64,000 nt of DNA. Origin: Leifsonia sp. Root227 (GTDB lineage Bacteria > Actinomycetota > Actinomycetes > Actinomycetales > Microbacteriaceae). Position numbers and translations under genes: made by a program. Under the pieces are notes generated by a model, which saw only the letters and a list, made by a program, of their open reading frames with translations, searched no databases and had not been told where the DNA came from. Location: positions 434,001 to 498,000 of the forward strand of contig NZ_LMIO01000002.1 of the NCBI RefSeq assembly GCF_001428745.1, in the 5' to 3' direction. Shown in pieces: positions 28,780 through 37,715 of this stretch (its first letter is position 1; the number at the start of each line of letters is the position of its first letter).

Positions 28780-28806
28780 CCATCCATCATCTGTGGTTAT
28801 GTATGG
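28780..28806. promoter_or_regulatory. LysR-type dyad overlapping the lysR start
   Basis: CCATCCAT (28780-28787) and ATGTATGG (28799-28806) are inverted apart from one position in each arm, separated by 11 bases, the T-N11-A spacing of LysR sites. It covers the LysR start codon (28803) and faces the divergent PLP gene. Confidence 0.4.
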
Positions 28807-29753
28807 CTGTGTCCCTCGACGACCTCGACTCCCACAGCCTGCGCGTGGTCCGCGCCATCGCAGACCACGGCTCCATCACCCGCGCGGCCGACGCGCTCGG
28901 CTACAGCCAGCCCGCGATCAGCCAACACCTGAAGCGACTGGAGGCCAGGCTCGGGATGCCCGTGGTCACCAGGGCGGGTCGCGGCGTGCGGCTGACGGAG
29001 GCGGGGCGGGTGCTCGCCAGACACGCGACGACGGTGACGACCGCCCTGGATGCTGCGGCGGGCGAACTCGCCGACCTGCACGGCCTGCGCTCAGGGCGGG
29101 TGCGGCTGGCGGCGTTCCCGTCCGCGTCGTCGACCATCGTGCCGCGGCTGCTGCGCACGATGGGGGCGGCGCATCCTGGAGTGACGATCACGTACACGGA
29201 GGCGGAGCCGCCGGAGGCCGTCGCGGCCGTGCGGGCGCAGACCGCCGATCTCGCGATCACGTTCAGCTACCCGGGAGACAGGGTCGACCCGCATCGGGAG
29301 AGCGCCAGAGGGCTCGCGGTGGTCCCTGTCTGGCGCGACGAGATGCTGCTCGTCCTCCCCGCAGGGCATCGGCTCGCCGACGCGGAGGTGGTCGACCTCG
29401 CCGACCTCGCGGACGAGTCCTGGATCGCCGGCTGTCCTCGCTGCCGCGGCCACCTGCTGGAGCTGACGGACGCGCGCGATTTCGTGCCGAGGATCGCATA
29501 CGAGACCGACAACTTCGTGGCCGTGGTGAGCATGGTCGCCGAGGGGGTGGGCGTCGCGCTCATCCCGTCGCTCGCGGTCGGCTCGGCAGGGCGGAACGAC
29601 GGCGTCGTGGTCCGCCCGACGGTCAACCACGACCACCGCACCATCAATCTCGTCGGGGCGGCAGGGGCGGATGCTGTCCCCGCCATCGCGACCACGGCGT
29701 CCGCGATGCTCGGGCTGGACGGGGCGGCGTGGTCGCTAACATCGGTGTCATGA
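28803..29753 (+). CDS. LysR-family transcriptional regulator
   Basis: A 316-residue regulator: N-terminal winged helix (residues about 8-65; ADHGSITRAADALGYSQPAIS, then HLKRLEARLG) and a periplasmic-binding-like effector domain from about 95. CPRCRGHLLEL within the effector domain adds two cysteines three apart, possibly redox- or metal-sensing. The ATG at 28803 gives the standard N-terminus. It overlaps the next gene by 4 bp (ATGA), and the PLP enzyme diverges from it. Confidence 0.88.
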   Translation: MAVSLDDLDSHSLRVVRAIADHGSITRAADALGYSQPAISQHLKRLEARLGMPVVTRAGRGVRLTEAGRVLARHATTVTTALDAAAGELADLHGLRSGRVRLAAFPSASSTIVPRLLRTMGAAHPGVTITYTEAEPPEAVAAVRAQTADLAITFSYPGDRVDPHRESARGLAVVPVWRDEMLLVLPAGHRLADAEVVDLADLADESWIAGCPRCRGHLLELTDARDFVPRIAYETDNFVAVVSMVAEGVGVALIPSLAVGSAGRNDGVVVRPTVNHDHRTINLVGAAGADAVPAIATTASAMLGLDGAAWSLTSVS

Positions 29754-30655
29754 GCACCGAGCAACGCCCCACCATCGCCGTCGTCGGACCGGGGGCCGTC
29801 GGCGGTCTCCTCGCCTGGCTGCTGCACCGCGCAGGCCACGACGTGGTGGCGGTCGGACGACCAGCGACCGTCGCCGCCTTCGAGGAGCACGGCATCGAGG
29901 TGCGCGGCGACGGCGCAGCGGCCGCCTTCGCCGCCGAACGATTCGGCACCGGCGTCGAGCGCGTGCGGGCGAGCGTCGACGTGCCGGAGGGCGCGAGCAT
30001 CATCTTGGCCACCAAGACCTACGGGCTCGACGACGTGCTGCCCGGGATCGCCGCCTCCCATCCGGTCGAGGTACTGTCGCTGCTGAACGGCGTCGAGCAC
30101 ATGGCGCCGCTCCGGGATGCGCTGCCCGGAGTGCCCGTCGCCGGCGCTGCCATCGCGGTGTCCGCGGTGCGCGCATCCAGGTCGGTGATCGAACTGCGGA
30201 GCCCGTGGGTGCGGATCGAGGCGCCGGAGGCGGCGGCAGGGTTCTCCTCAGTGGCGGGGCTGACGGACGCAGGGCCCGCCGTGCGCGTGCGAGGGACGGA
30301 GGTCGATGTGCTCTGGGCCAAGTACCGGATGCTCGCCTCGATCGCGTTGCTCACGTCGTACTGGCGACAGCCGGTCGGCGCGGCGATCAGCGAGGACCCG
30401 GAGCTGACGGAAGCGTTGCTGACCGAGGTGGTCGCGTGCTCGAACGCGTCAGGGTCGCCGGCGTCCACACTGCAGCTCGTCGAGGTCCTCGGCGGTGTCC
30501 CAGGCGGGATGCGCACCTCGCTGCAGGAGGATCTGGCGGTCGGGGCGCCCAACGAACTGGATGCCCTCGGCGGAGCGCTGCTGCGGATCGGCGCGGCCAG
30601 CGGCATCCAGACGCCGGCGGTCGAGCGGATCGTCAGCGCGCTGACCGTCGCCTGA
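29750..30655 (+). CDS. Ketopantoate reductase-family (PanE/ApbA) oxidoreductase
   Basis: A 301-residue NADPH-dependent reductase-like protein. The Rossmann start is IAVVGPGAVGGLLAWLLHRAG, followed by ILATKTYGLDDVL, SLLNGVEHMAPL and the catalytic-lysine region LWAKYRMLASIALLT. PanE reduces 2-dehydropantoate for pantothenate, but paralogues with other substrates are common and no pan gene is nearby, so the specific role is uncertain. The ATG overlaps the lysR stop, indicating coupled translation. Confidence 0.8.
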   Translation: MSTEQRPTIAVVGPGAVGGLLAWLLHRAGHDVVAVGRPATVAAFEEHGIEVRGDGAAAAFAAERFGTGVERVRASVDVPEGASIILATKTYGLDDVLPGIAASHPVEVLSLLNGVEHMAPLRDALPGVPVAGAAIAVSAVRASRSVIELRSPWVRIEAPEAAAGFSSVAGLTDAGPAVRVRGTEVDVLWAKYRMLASIALLTSYWRQPVGAAISEDPELTEALLTEVVACSNASGSPASTLQLVEVLGGVPGGMRTSLQEDLAVGAPNELDALGGALLRIGAASGIQTPAVERIVSALTVA

Positions 30656-30674
30656 TCGCAGTAGGCTCGGAAGC

Positions 30675-31442
30675 GTGAAAATCGCACGCTTCAGCCACGA
30701 GGGCGCCATCGACTACGGAATCGTCGACGAGGACGCACTCGTCGTTCTCGCGGGGGACCCGATGTTCGCCGGGTTCGACACGACAGGGGAGCGCGTGCCG
30801 CTCAGCAAGGTGGGCGCGCTGCTCGCCCCCGTCATCCCGCGCTCCAAGGTGGTCGCCGTCGGCAAGAACTACCGCGACCATGCCGCGGAGATGGGCGGGG
30901 ACGCTCCGGAGGAGCCACTGCTGTTCCTCAAGCCGAACACGGCCGTGATCGGGCTGGGCGACGCCATCGTGCTGCCGCCGCAGTCCCAGCAGGTCGACTT
31001 CGAGGGCGAACTCGCCGTGGTGATCGGGAAGATCGCGCGCAACGTGTCCGCCGAGGACGCACACGAGTACATCTTCGGCTACACCGTCGCCAACGACGTG
31101 ACCGCCCGCGACCTGCAGAAGAGCGACGGCCAGTGGACCCGCGCCAAAGGCTTCGACACCTTCTGCCCGCTCGGCCCGGTGATCGAGACAGAGCTGAAGC
31201 CGAACGCCTACCTGCGCACGCGGGTGAACGGCGAGCTCAAGCAGGACGCCACGATCGCGGACATGGTGCACGACATCCCGTCGATCGTCGAGTACGCGTC
31301 GAGCGTGTTCACGTTGCTGCCGGGGGATGTGATCCTCACCGGCACCCCCGCGGGGATCGGGCCGATCGTCGCGGGAGACACCGTCGAGGTGGAGATCGAA
31401 GGCGTCGGCTCCCTCGTGAATCCGGTGCGTGCCGCCAAGTAG
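30675..31442 (+). CDS. Fumarylacetoacetate hydrolase-family protein
   Basis: A 255-residue member of the FAH family: GKNYRDHAAEMGGDAPEEPLL, the metal-binding FEGELAVVIG, NDVTARDLQ, FCPLGPVIETE and LPGDVILTGTPAGIGP. Bacterial members cleave or decarboxylate acylpyruvates such as fumarylpyruvate or oxaloacetate. The gene directly precedes gltX (12 bp apart), a placement I recall as common in related actinobacteria. The start is GTG 30675. Confidence 0.85.
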   Translation: MKIARFSHEGAIDYGIVDEDALVVLAGDPMFAGFDTTGERVPLSKVGALLAPVIPRSKVVAVGKNYRDHAAEMGGDAPEEPLLFLKPNTAVIGLGDAIVLPPQSQQVDFEGELAVVIGKIARNVSAEDAHEYIFGYTVANDVTARDLQKSDGQWTRAKGFDTFCPLGPVIETELKPNAYLRTRVNGELKQDATIADMVHDIPSIVEYASSVFTLLPGDVILTGTPAGIGPIVAGDTVEVEIEGVGSLVNPVRAAK

Positions 31443-31454
31443 GATTGGGGGAGT

Positions 31455-32972
31455 ATGTCTGACTCCATCTCGCACCCGTTCTCCACGGCCACCGGCTCCG
31501 ACGTCCGCGTCCGGTTCTGCCCGTCGCCGACCGGCACGCCGCACGTCGGCCTCATCCGCACCGCCCTGTTCAACTGGGCGTATGCGCGGCACACCGGCGG
31601 CAAGCTCATCTTCCGCATCGAAGACACGGATGCGGCCCGCGACAGCGAGGAGAGCTACGGTCAGATCATCGAGGCGCTCACCTGGCTGAGGCTCGACTGG
31701 GACGAGGGCGTGAACGTCGGCGGTCCGGACGGGCCGTACCGGCAGTCGGAGCGCTACGACATCTACCGCGACGTGATCGAGAAGCTGAAGGCGTCCGGCC
31801 ACATCTACGAGAGCTTCGCCACCGGCGAGGAGATCGAGGCGCGCAACGTCTCGCTCGGCCGCGACCCCAAGCTCGGCTACGACAACTTCGAGCGCGAGCT
31901 CACGGATGCGCAGAAGGACGCGTACCGCGCGGAGGGCCGCGAGCCTGCGCTGCGTCTGCGCGTGCCTGACACCGACCTCAGCTTCGACGACCTGGTGCGC
32001 GGCGAGATCACCTTCCCGGCCGGATCGTTCAGCGACTTCGTCGTCGTGCGGCCCAACGGCCACCCGCTGTACCCGTTCGTGAACCCGGTGGACGACGCGC
32101 TGATGGGCGTCACCCACGTGCTGCGCGGCGAGGACCTGCTGTCGTCGACGCCGCGGCAGATCGCGCTGTACCACGCGCTGATCGAGGCGGGCATCACCAC
32201 GTTCGTTCCGCGCTTCGGCCACCTTCCGTACGTGATGGGCGATGGCAACAAGAAGCTCTCCAAGCGCGACCCGGAGTCCAACCTGTTCCACCACCGCGAC
32301 CGCGGGTTCGTCCCGGAGGGGCTCGTCAACTACCTGGCGCTGCTCGGCTGGTCGCTCACCCACGACCGCGACGTGTTCTCGATCGACGAGATGGTCGCGG
32401 CGTTCGATGTGGTCGACGTCAATCCGAACCCGGCGAGATTCGACCTGAAGAAGGCCGAGTCGATCAACGGCGACCACATCCGGCTGCTGGAGGTCTCCGA
32501 CTTCGCGGAGCGGACCATCCCGTACCTGGTGGCCGCAGGCATCCTCACCGAGCCGCTGAGCGACGCGCAGCGCGCGATCCTCGCCGAGGCCGCGCCGCTC
32601 GTGCAGGAGCGCGTGCAGCTGCTCGGCGAGACGCCGGGGATGCTCGGCTTCCTGTTCACCGATGCCGCATCGCTGACGGTGGAGGACGACGCACGCGCCT
32701 CGCTGCCGGCCGACGCCGGTGAGGTGCTCGCCGCATCCATCGGTGCGCTCGAACTGGTGCCGCAGGACGAGTGGACGCACGACGCCATCGAGTCCGCGCT
32801 GCGGGACGCGCTGATCGAGGGCCTCGGACTCAAGCCACGCGTGGCCTTCGGGCCGTTGCGCGTCGCGATCTCCGGTCGCCGCATCTCGCCTCCGCTGTTC
32901 GAGTCGATGGAGATCCTGGGCAAGGCCGAGACCATCGCGCGGCTCGACGCACTCTCCGCCAGCCTCGGATAG
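31455..32972 (+). CDS. gltX: Glutamyl-tRNA synthetase
   Basis: Class I aminoacyl-tRNA synthetase of 505 residues. The HIGH-type motif appears as [21 protein letters not shown] and the KMSKS-type motif as [28 protein letters not shown] is the conserved glutamate-site region. In most actinobacteria this enzyme also charges tRNA-Gln for GatCAB conversion. A tRNA-Gln gene lies about 1 kb downstream and no glnS is visible, which fits that route. Confidence 0.95.
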   Translation: MSDSISHPFSTATGSDVRVRFCPSPTGTPHVGLIRTALFNWAYARHTGGKLIFRIEDTDAARDSEESYGQIIEALTWLRLDWDEGVNVGGPDGPYRQSERYDIYRDVIEKLKASGHIYESFATGEEIEARNVSLGRDPKLGYDNFERELTDAQKDAYRAEGREPALRLRVPDTDLSFDDLVRGEITFPAGSFSDFVVVRPNGHPLYPFVNPVDDALMGVTHVLRGEDLLSSTPRQIALYHALIEAGITTFVPRFGHLPYVMGDGNKKLSKRDPESNLFHHRDRGFVPEGLVNYLALLGWSLTHDRDVFSIDEMVAAFDVVDVNPNPARFDLKKAESINGDHIRLLEVSDFAERTIPYLVAAGILTEPLSDAQRAILAEAAPLVQERVQLLGETPGMLGFLFTDAASLTVEDDARASLPADAGEVLAASIGALELVPQDEWTHDAIESALRDALIEGLGLKPRVAFGPLRVAISGRRISPPLFESMEILGKAETIARLDALSASLG

Positions 32973-32981
32973 GCACCGGTC

Positions 32982-33932
32982 GTGCCACGCGAGTCACACG
33001 AGGTCGTCGTCATCGGCGGCGGGCCTGCCGGGTTGTCCACCGCGCTCAATCTGGTGCGTGCGCGGCGTGACGTGCTCGTGGTCGACAGCAATCGGCCACG
33101 GCACGCCGCGACGCTGGTGGCGCGCGGCTACCTGACCCGCGACGGCATCGCCCCCCTCGAACTGCGCCGGATCGGCCGCGAGGAGGTCGAAGCGTACGAC
33201 AACGGCGAGGTCGCGTTCGCGCTCGCGCAGAGCATCGAGGTCTCCGGCGCCGGATTCCGGGTACGCGCGACCGGCGTACGCGGTGCGGCGGACATCGACG
33301 TGGTCGCGCAGACAGTGGTGCTCGCCACGGGGCTGCAGGAGACGTTGCCTGCCGTGCCGAGCATCCGGGCGTACTACGGCACCCAACTGCACAGTTGTGT
33401 GGAGTGCGACGGCTACGAGAAGGCGGATGCGCCGCTCGCGCTGATCGGGGAGACGAATGATCTCGCGGAGCGGGCCATGCTGCTCACTCAGTGGACGGAC
33501 GACCTGATCGTCTTCACCAACGCGGCAGGCACGGTGAGCGACGACGACGAGCGAGTGCTGGCCAGGCTCGGCGTTCGCGTCGAACGCCGGGCGATCGACG
33601 ATGTGGTGGGGGAGCGCGGCACCATGACGGGCGTGCGCCTCGTCGACGGCACGGTCATCGAGCGCACAGGCGGATTCGTGCGCCCGCTCTGGACCCCGTC
33701 GCTCGCGTTCGTGTCCGGCCTGGACCTCGAGACGGACGACGACGGCTACCTGCTCACGGACGCGCACGGCCGCTCCTCGGTGCCGGGGGTCTATGCGGTC
33801 GGCGAGACGACGCCGCCCGGCCCCCAGCAGCTCATCGTCGCGGCCGGTTCCGGCGCCGTGGCGGCCGCCGCGATCAACCGCGACCTGATCGGCCTCGCGA
33901 TCGACGGCGCGCCCGGGATCGCCGTTTTGTAA
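32982..33932 (+). CDS. Thioredoxin-reductase-like FAD/NAD(P) oxidoreductase
   Basis: A 316-residue protein starting at GTG 32982, 9 bp after gltX. The FAD-binding GGGPAGLSTALNLVRARRDVLVV is intact, and the redox pair is CVEC in HSCVECDGYEKADAP, equivalent to the CxxC of thioredoxin reductases. The usual NADPH glycine motif is altered to LIGETNDLAERAML, so nicotinamide binding may be weak or different. The C-terminal VGETTPPGPQQLIVAAGSGAVAA closes the FAD site. No trxA is adjacent. It may be a ferredoxin-dependent or specialised disulfide reductase. Confidence 0.8.
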   Translation: MPRESHEVVVIGGGPAGLSTALNLVRARRDVLVVDSNRPRHAATLVARGYLTRDGIAPLELRRIGREEVEAYDNGEVAFALAQSIEVSGAGFRVRATGVRGAADIDVVAQTVVLATGLQETLPAVPSIRAYYGTQLHSCVECDGYEKADAPLALIGETNDLAERAMLLTQWTDDLIVFTNAAGTVSDDDERVLARLGVRVERRAIDDVVGERGTMTGVRLVDGTVIERTGGFVRPLWTPSLAFVSGLDLETDDDGYLLTDAHGRSSVPGVYAVGETTPPGPQQLIVAAGSGAVAAAAINRDLIGLAIDGAPGIAVL

Positions 33933-33954
33933 TTGAGGGTCGGCGTAGGATAAA
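33927..33954 (+). promoter_or_regulatory. Possible tRNA-Gln promoter
   Basis: TTGTAA (33927-33932), overlapping the preceding stop codon, and GATAAA (33949-33954) are 16 bases apart, placing a start near 33962, 28 bp before the mature tRNA. The fit to consensus is moderate. Confidence 0.35.
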
Positions 33955-33989
33955 GTTGACTCTCGTGCCCGGGCTTCGGTTCGGAACGG

Positions 33990-34061
33990 TGGGGTATGGT
34001 GTAATTGGCAACACGGCGGTTTCTGGTACCGTTGTTCTTGGTTCGAGTCCAGGTACCCCAG
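33990..34061 (+). tRNA. tRNA-Gln, anticodon CUG
   Basis: A 72-nt cloverleaf. The acceptor stem is TGGGGTA (33990-33996) with TACCCCA (34054-34060) and discriminator G. The anticodon stem GCGGT/ACCGT holds loop TTCTGGT with anticodon CTG. The T arm CTTGG-TTCGAGT-CCAGG contains the standard T-loop. No CCA is encoded. It reads CAG codons. A hairpin with six T residues follows immediately. Confidence 0.95.
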
Positions 34062-34066
34062 CAGTG

Positions 34067-34096
34067 AGAAAGGCCCGGTCATCCGGGTCTTTTTTG
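34067..34096 (+). terminator. Rho-independent terminator after tRNA-Gln
   Basis: AAAGGCCCGG pairs with CCGGGTCTTT across a TCAT loop (one G-U pair), followed by a continuing T run. It lies directly after the tRNA. Confidence 0.85.
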
Positions 34097-34170
34097 TTTG
34101 TGTGACGCGTCCGCCCTCTGACGAGGGCCCCTCGCTTCGGACGGGCTCCAACGACCGAGACGGCGGAGCC

Positions 34171-35670
34171 CTACCGCGAGGCGGCGCGCAGCACCCCGTC
34201 CACCCTGCGCGGGATGCCGAGCGGGTTCTTCTCCACGAGCGCTGCGGGGAGCAGCCGCTCCGGCGCGTCCTGGAACACGATGGGGCGCTGGAAGCGGCGG
34301 GTGGCCGTGGCTCCGACCGAGGTGTGCTGGGACGTGGTGGCGGGCCAGGGGCCGCCGTGGTGCTGCGACCAGGTGACGGCGACGCCGGTCGGCCAACCGC
34401 CGAAGAGGAGGCGCCCTGCGCGGTCGGCGAGGATCTCGACCAGGTCGGCGATGTCGTCGCCCGGTTCGGCGTGAATGGTGGCCGTGAGCGAGCCATCGAG
34501 CGCGCCGAGGTGCGGCGCGAGCGGCTCGGCGCCCGGGTAGCGCACGAGCAGGGTCGCCGGGCCGAACACCTCGGTCGTCAGCAGTTCGCGGTAGCGCTCG
34601 TCCGCGAAGGTGGCCAGGGCGACCGCGTACACGACGGCGGCGGGCGCACCTGCGCCGGCTGCGCCCTCTGCCACCAGCTCGACGCCGGGCACCGCCGCGA
34701 GAGCGGCGACGCCGTGGCGGAAGCCGGCGTCGATGGCGTCGGTGAGGAGGCGGTGCTGGGCGGCGCCGACGTGGGCGGCGAGTGCCGCCTCGACAGCGGA
34801 GTCCTCCGGCACGAAGACCAGGCCGGGTTTCGTGCACAGCTGGCCGGCGCTGCCCTGGAACGAGGCGGCGAGGCCCTCGGCGAGCTGGGCTCCGCGGGCG
34901 GCGTCCGCCTCGGCCGTCACCACGACGGGGTTGATGCTGCCCAGCTCGCCGAAGAACGGGATGGGCGCCGGCCGGGCGGCTGCCCGGTCGGCCAGAGCGC
35001 GCCCGCCGGCCACTGACCCGGTGAAGGAGCCGGCTGCGACCAGTGGATGCTCGATGAGCTCCACCCCCGCCTGCCGCCCGGCGACGAGCGCGAACGTCCC
35101 CTCCGGCGCCCCCGCCTCCGTCAGCGCAGCCGTGACGAGGCCGGCGGTTCGTTCCGACAGTTCGGGATGCCCGGAGTGCGCCTTGACGATCACCGGCGCC
35201 CCGACCGCGATGGCAGAGGCGGTGTCGCCGCCCGCCACGGAGAACGCGAACGGGAAGTTCGATGCCGCGAACACGGCGACGGGGCCGAGTGGGCGCAGCA
35301 GCCGGCGGAGGTCGGGGCGAGGAGGGTTCGCATCTGGAGCGGCGTGGTCGATGATCGCCTCGAGGTATGAGCCCTCCTCGACGACGGAGGCGAACATCCG
35401 GAGCTGCCCGGTGGTGCGTGCGACCTCCCCACGCAGCCGGGCGTCGCCGAGCCCGGTCTCGCGAGCGGCGATGGCCACGAGCTCGTCCGTCGCCGCGTCG
35501 AGGCGGCCGGCCACGGCGCGCAGCCAGTGCGCTCTGTTGGAGTCGGGGAGGCGGCCGATGCGGTGGAAGGCATCCGCGGCCTGGCGGACGACGGCGTCGA
35601 CCTCCGCAGCGGTGGACGAGGCGGACGACGTGCCGGAGGTGGTCGACGTCGTGGTGGACGAGCTGATCAT
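34171..35670 (-). CDS. 2-ketoglutarate-semialdehyde dehydrogenase (NADP-type aldehyde dehydrogenase)
   Basis: A 499-residue aldehyde dehydrogenase. Key residues are visible: Asn138 in ASNFPFAFS, Lys163 in VIVKAHSGHPELS, Glu242 in FFGELGSINPV and the catalytic Cys279 in GSAGQLCTKPG. The GELGSINPV and HP-E contexts are typical of ketoglutarate-semialdehyde dehydrogenases, which finish aldarate and Weimberg-type routes to 2-ketoglutarate. The first 20 residues are a Ser/Thr run, but GGAG five bases before the ATG supports this start. It is the last gene of the operon, 75 bp after the enolase-superfamily gene. Confidence 0.85.
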   Translation of the reverse strand: MISSSTTTSTTSGTSSASSTAAEVDAVVRQAADAFHRIGRLPDSNRAHWLRAVAGRLDAATDELVAIAARETGLGDARLRGEVARTTGQLRMFASVVEEGSYLEAIIDHAAPDANPPRPDLRRLLRPLGPVAVFAASNFPFAFSVAGGDTASAIAVGAPVIVKAHSGHPELSERTAGLVTAALTEAGAPEGTFALVAGRQAGVELIEHPLVAAGSFTGSVAGGRALADRAAARPAPIPFFGELGSINPVVVTAEADAARGAQLAEGLAASFQGSAGQLCTKPGLVFVPEDSAVEAALAAHVGAAQHRLLTDAIDAGFRHGVAALAAVPGVELVAEGAAGAGAPAAVVYAVALATFADERYRELLTTEVFGPATLLVRYPGAEPLAPHLGALDGSLTATIHAEPGDDIADLVEILADRAGRLLFGGWPTGVAVTWSQHHGGPWPATTSQHTSVGATATRRFQRPIVFQDAPERLLPAALVEKNPLGIPRRVDGVLRAASR

Positions 35671-35745
35671 GGATGCTCCGATCGGAGAGGTGCGGAAAGT
35701 CGAAATGAGAACGAGAACGAGAACGGGACGGGAGGGAGAGCGACG

Positions 35746-36810
35746 TCAGCGGAACCGGAAGCCGAGCCCGAGCAGGGGACCGCCGGACACCACGCCGTCG
35801 TGCACGACCAGCCCTGTGGGCGACGTGAGGGCGCCGAGCTCGGCGAAACCGGCGTCCTCGACGATCTCCACCCAGGTCGGTTGCTCCACCGCGAAGGCCA
35901 CCTGCGACGACAGCTCCGGCAGCAGGTGGAAGGCGAGACGGGCGCCCGCGGCCTGCACGCGGTCGGCGATGCGCCTGGCAGGGGTGATGCCGCCGACCCT
36001 GATCACGTTGGGTTGGAAGACGTCGGCGGCGCCCGCGTCGATGAACTCCGCGAACCGCGACTCGGTGTGCAGATTCTCTCCGACGGCGATGGTTGCGCCC
36101 GTCCGGCGCTTCAACTCGGCGTGGCCGCGGAGGTCTTCGGCGATCAGCGGCTCCTCGAACCACTCGATGCCGAACGGGGAGAGTGCTTCGACGGCGGAGA
36201 CGGCCGTGTCGAGGCTCCATCGCTGGTTGGCGTCGAGCATCAGGGCGCGGTCGGGGCCGATGGTCTCCCGGACGGCGCGGATGCGGTCGACGTCCTCGGC
36301 GATGTCCGGCTTGCCCACCTTGACCTTGACGGCGTCGAAGCCCGCATCCACCCAGCGCTTCGCCTGCTGCGTCAGTTCGTCGAGCGTGTAGTGCAGGTTC
36401 ACCCCGCTGCCGTATGCGGCGAGCTGGGAGTGGCGGCGGTCCAGCAGGTCGGCGACGGGGAGCCCGCGCCGGCGCGCCTGCAGATCCCAGAGAGCGAGGT
36501 CGAGGCCGGCGATGGCGATGGTCGTGATCCCGCCACCGCCCGCCTCGTGCAGGTGCAGCCAGGCGTCGTCCCACCAGGTGGGCTCGGCCGGACGGCCGAT
36601 GGCGAACGGTGCGAGGTCGGTGTCGATCAGGGCCTGCACCGCCGATCCGCCGATCGACGGAGTCCAGGAGAATCCCACGCTCTGCTCTCCCGCATCGTCC
36701 GTGACCGTGACCTGCACCACCCGGATGTCGCGCACGTCCGGACCCCACGGTCTGGCGAGCGGGATGCGGACGAGCCTGGTGTCGACAGCGCGGATCGCCC
36801 GGGTCGTCAC
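35746..36810 (-). CDS. Enolase-superfamily acid-sugar dehydratase or lactone cycloisomerase
   Basis: A 354-residue mandelate-racemase-type enzyme. It has the base motif KVK (Lys162, Lys164 in FDAVKVKVG), metal ligands Asp193 (MLDANQRW), Glu219 (WFEEPL) and Glu245 (AVGENL), and His295 (RLAFHLLPEL). Between a KdgD-like and a semialdehyde dehydrogenase gene, it most likely converts glucarate, galactarate or their lactones to 5-keto-4-deoxyglucarate; galactarolactone cycloisomerase is an alternative. The GTG start overlaps the upstream stop by 4 bp. Confidence 0.8.
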   Translation of the reverse strand: MTTRAIRAVDTRLVRIPLARPWGPDVRDIRVVQVTVTDDAGEQSVGFSWTPSIGGSAVQALIDTDLAPFAIGRPAEPTWWDDAWLHLHEAGGGGITTIAIAGLDLALWDLQARRRGLPVADLLDRRHSQLAAYGSGVNLHYTLDELTQQAKRWVDAGFDAVKVKVGKPDIAEDVDRIRAVRETIGPDRALMLDANQRWSLDTAVSAVEALSPFGIEWFEEPLIAEDLRGHAELKRRTGATIAVGENLHTESRFAEFIDAGAADVFQPNVIRVGGITPARRIADRVQAAGARLAFHLLPELSSQVAFAVEQPTWVEIVEDAGFAELGALTSPTGLVVHDGVVSGGPLLGLGFRFR

Positions 36811-37715
36811 AGCAGCGCCCGCCCTGCGTCGAGGATGGCGCGCAGCCTGTCCTCCTGCTCCGAGGTCGGGTCGACCAGTGGGGCACGCACCGGCCCGACA
36901 GGCAGCCCCTGGATGCGCAGCCCCGCCTTCACGAGCGACACCGCGAACCCCGGTGTCTCGTCGCGCAGCCGCACCAGCGGCACGTAGAACCGGTCGAGAA
37001 GCCGGCGCTGCGCGGCGTCGTCCCCGGCCAGGTACGCATCGAAGAACGCCACGGCGAGGTCGGGAGCCATGGCGAACACGGCGGACGAGTACAGCGGAAC
37101 GCCGATGGCGCGGTACGCCGCCTGCGAGAGCTCGGCGGTGAGCAGGCCGTTGAAGAACAACAGGTCCCTGCCCTCGGCGGCTGCTGCGAGCACGAAGCGC
37201 TGCATCAGCGCGATGTCGCCCACCCCGTCCTTGATGCCGACGACCTGCTCGATCTCGGCGAGCCGCCTGACCGTGTCCTCGCCGAGTGCGGCGTTCGCGC
37301 GGTGATAGACGATGAGCGGAAGCGTGGTCGCGGCCGCGATGGCCTCGACGTATGCGACGAGTCCCGCCTGCGGGCCGGAGACCAGGTACGGCGGGAGGAC
37401 GAGGAGGCCGTCGGCGCCGGCCTCCTCCGCGACCCGCGCGCACTCGCGGGCGTGTCCGAGCGGTCCGCCGGCGCCGGCGACGACAGGGACTCTGCCAGCC
37501 GCGGCGGCGACGGCGGTGCTGACCACCGCGCCGAACTCGGAGATCGACAGGGCGTGGAACTCGCCGGTGCCGCAGGCCGCGAAGACCCCTGCGGCACCCG
37601 CATCCACCCCGGAGGAGATGTGCTGGGCGAGGACGGCCTGGTCGACCCGGTCGGCTGCGTCGAACGGCGTGACGGGGAAGAACAGGACGCCGTCACGGAA
37701 AGCGAGCCGGCTCAC
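36807..37715 (-). CDS. 5-dehydro-4-deoxyglucarate dehydratase (KdgD-like, DHDPS superfamily)
   Basis: A 302-residue aldolase-fold enzyme that dehydrates and decarboxylates 5-keto-4-deoxyglucarate to 2-ketoglutarate semialdehyde. The family start DGVLFFPVTPFDA, the CGTGEFHALSISEF loop, Tyr137 in IVYHRANA and the Schiff-base Lys162 in VGIKDGVGD are all present. GTGEF distinguishes this group from lysine-pathway DapA. Both ends overlap neighbouring genes by 4 bp, so it is firmly within the sugar-acid operon. Confidence 0.82.
   Translation of the reverse strand: MSRLAFRDGVLFFPVTPFDAADRVDQAVLAQHISSGVDAGAAGVFAACGTGEFHALSISEFGAVVSTAVAAAAGRVPVVAGAGGPLGHARECARVAEEAGADGLLVLPPYLVSGPQAGLVAYVEAIAAATTLPLIVYHRANAALGEDTVRRLAEIEQVVGIKDGVGDIALMQRFVLAAAAEGRDLLFFNGLLTAELSQAAYRAIGVPLYSSAVFAMAPDLAVAFFDAYLAGDDAAQRRLLDRFYVPLVRLRDETPGFAVSLVKAGLRIQGLPVGPVRAPLVDPTSEQEDRLRAILDAGRALL

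Noticed and set aside
29750..30655. Calling the PanE-like gene panE
   Set aside because: Family membership is clear, but paralogues are common and no pantothenate genes are adjacent.
36807..37715. DapA (dihydrodipicolinate synthase)
   Set aside because: FFPVTPF and CGTGEF are KdgD-type features, and the neighbours are aldarate genes with no lysine-pathway gene.
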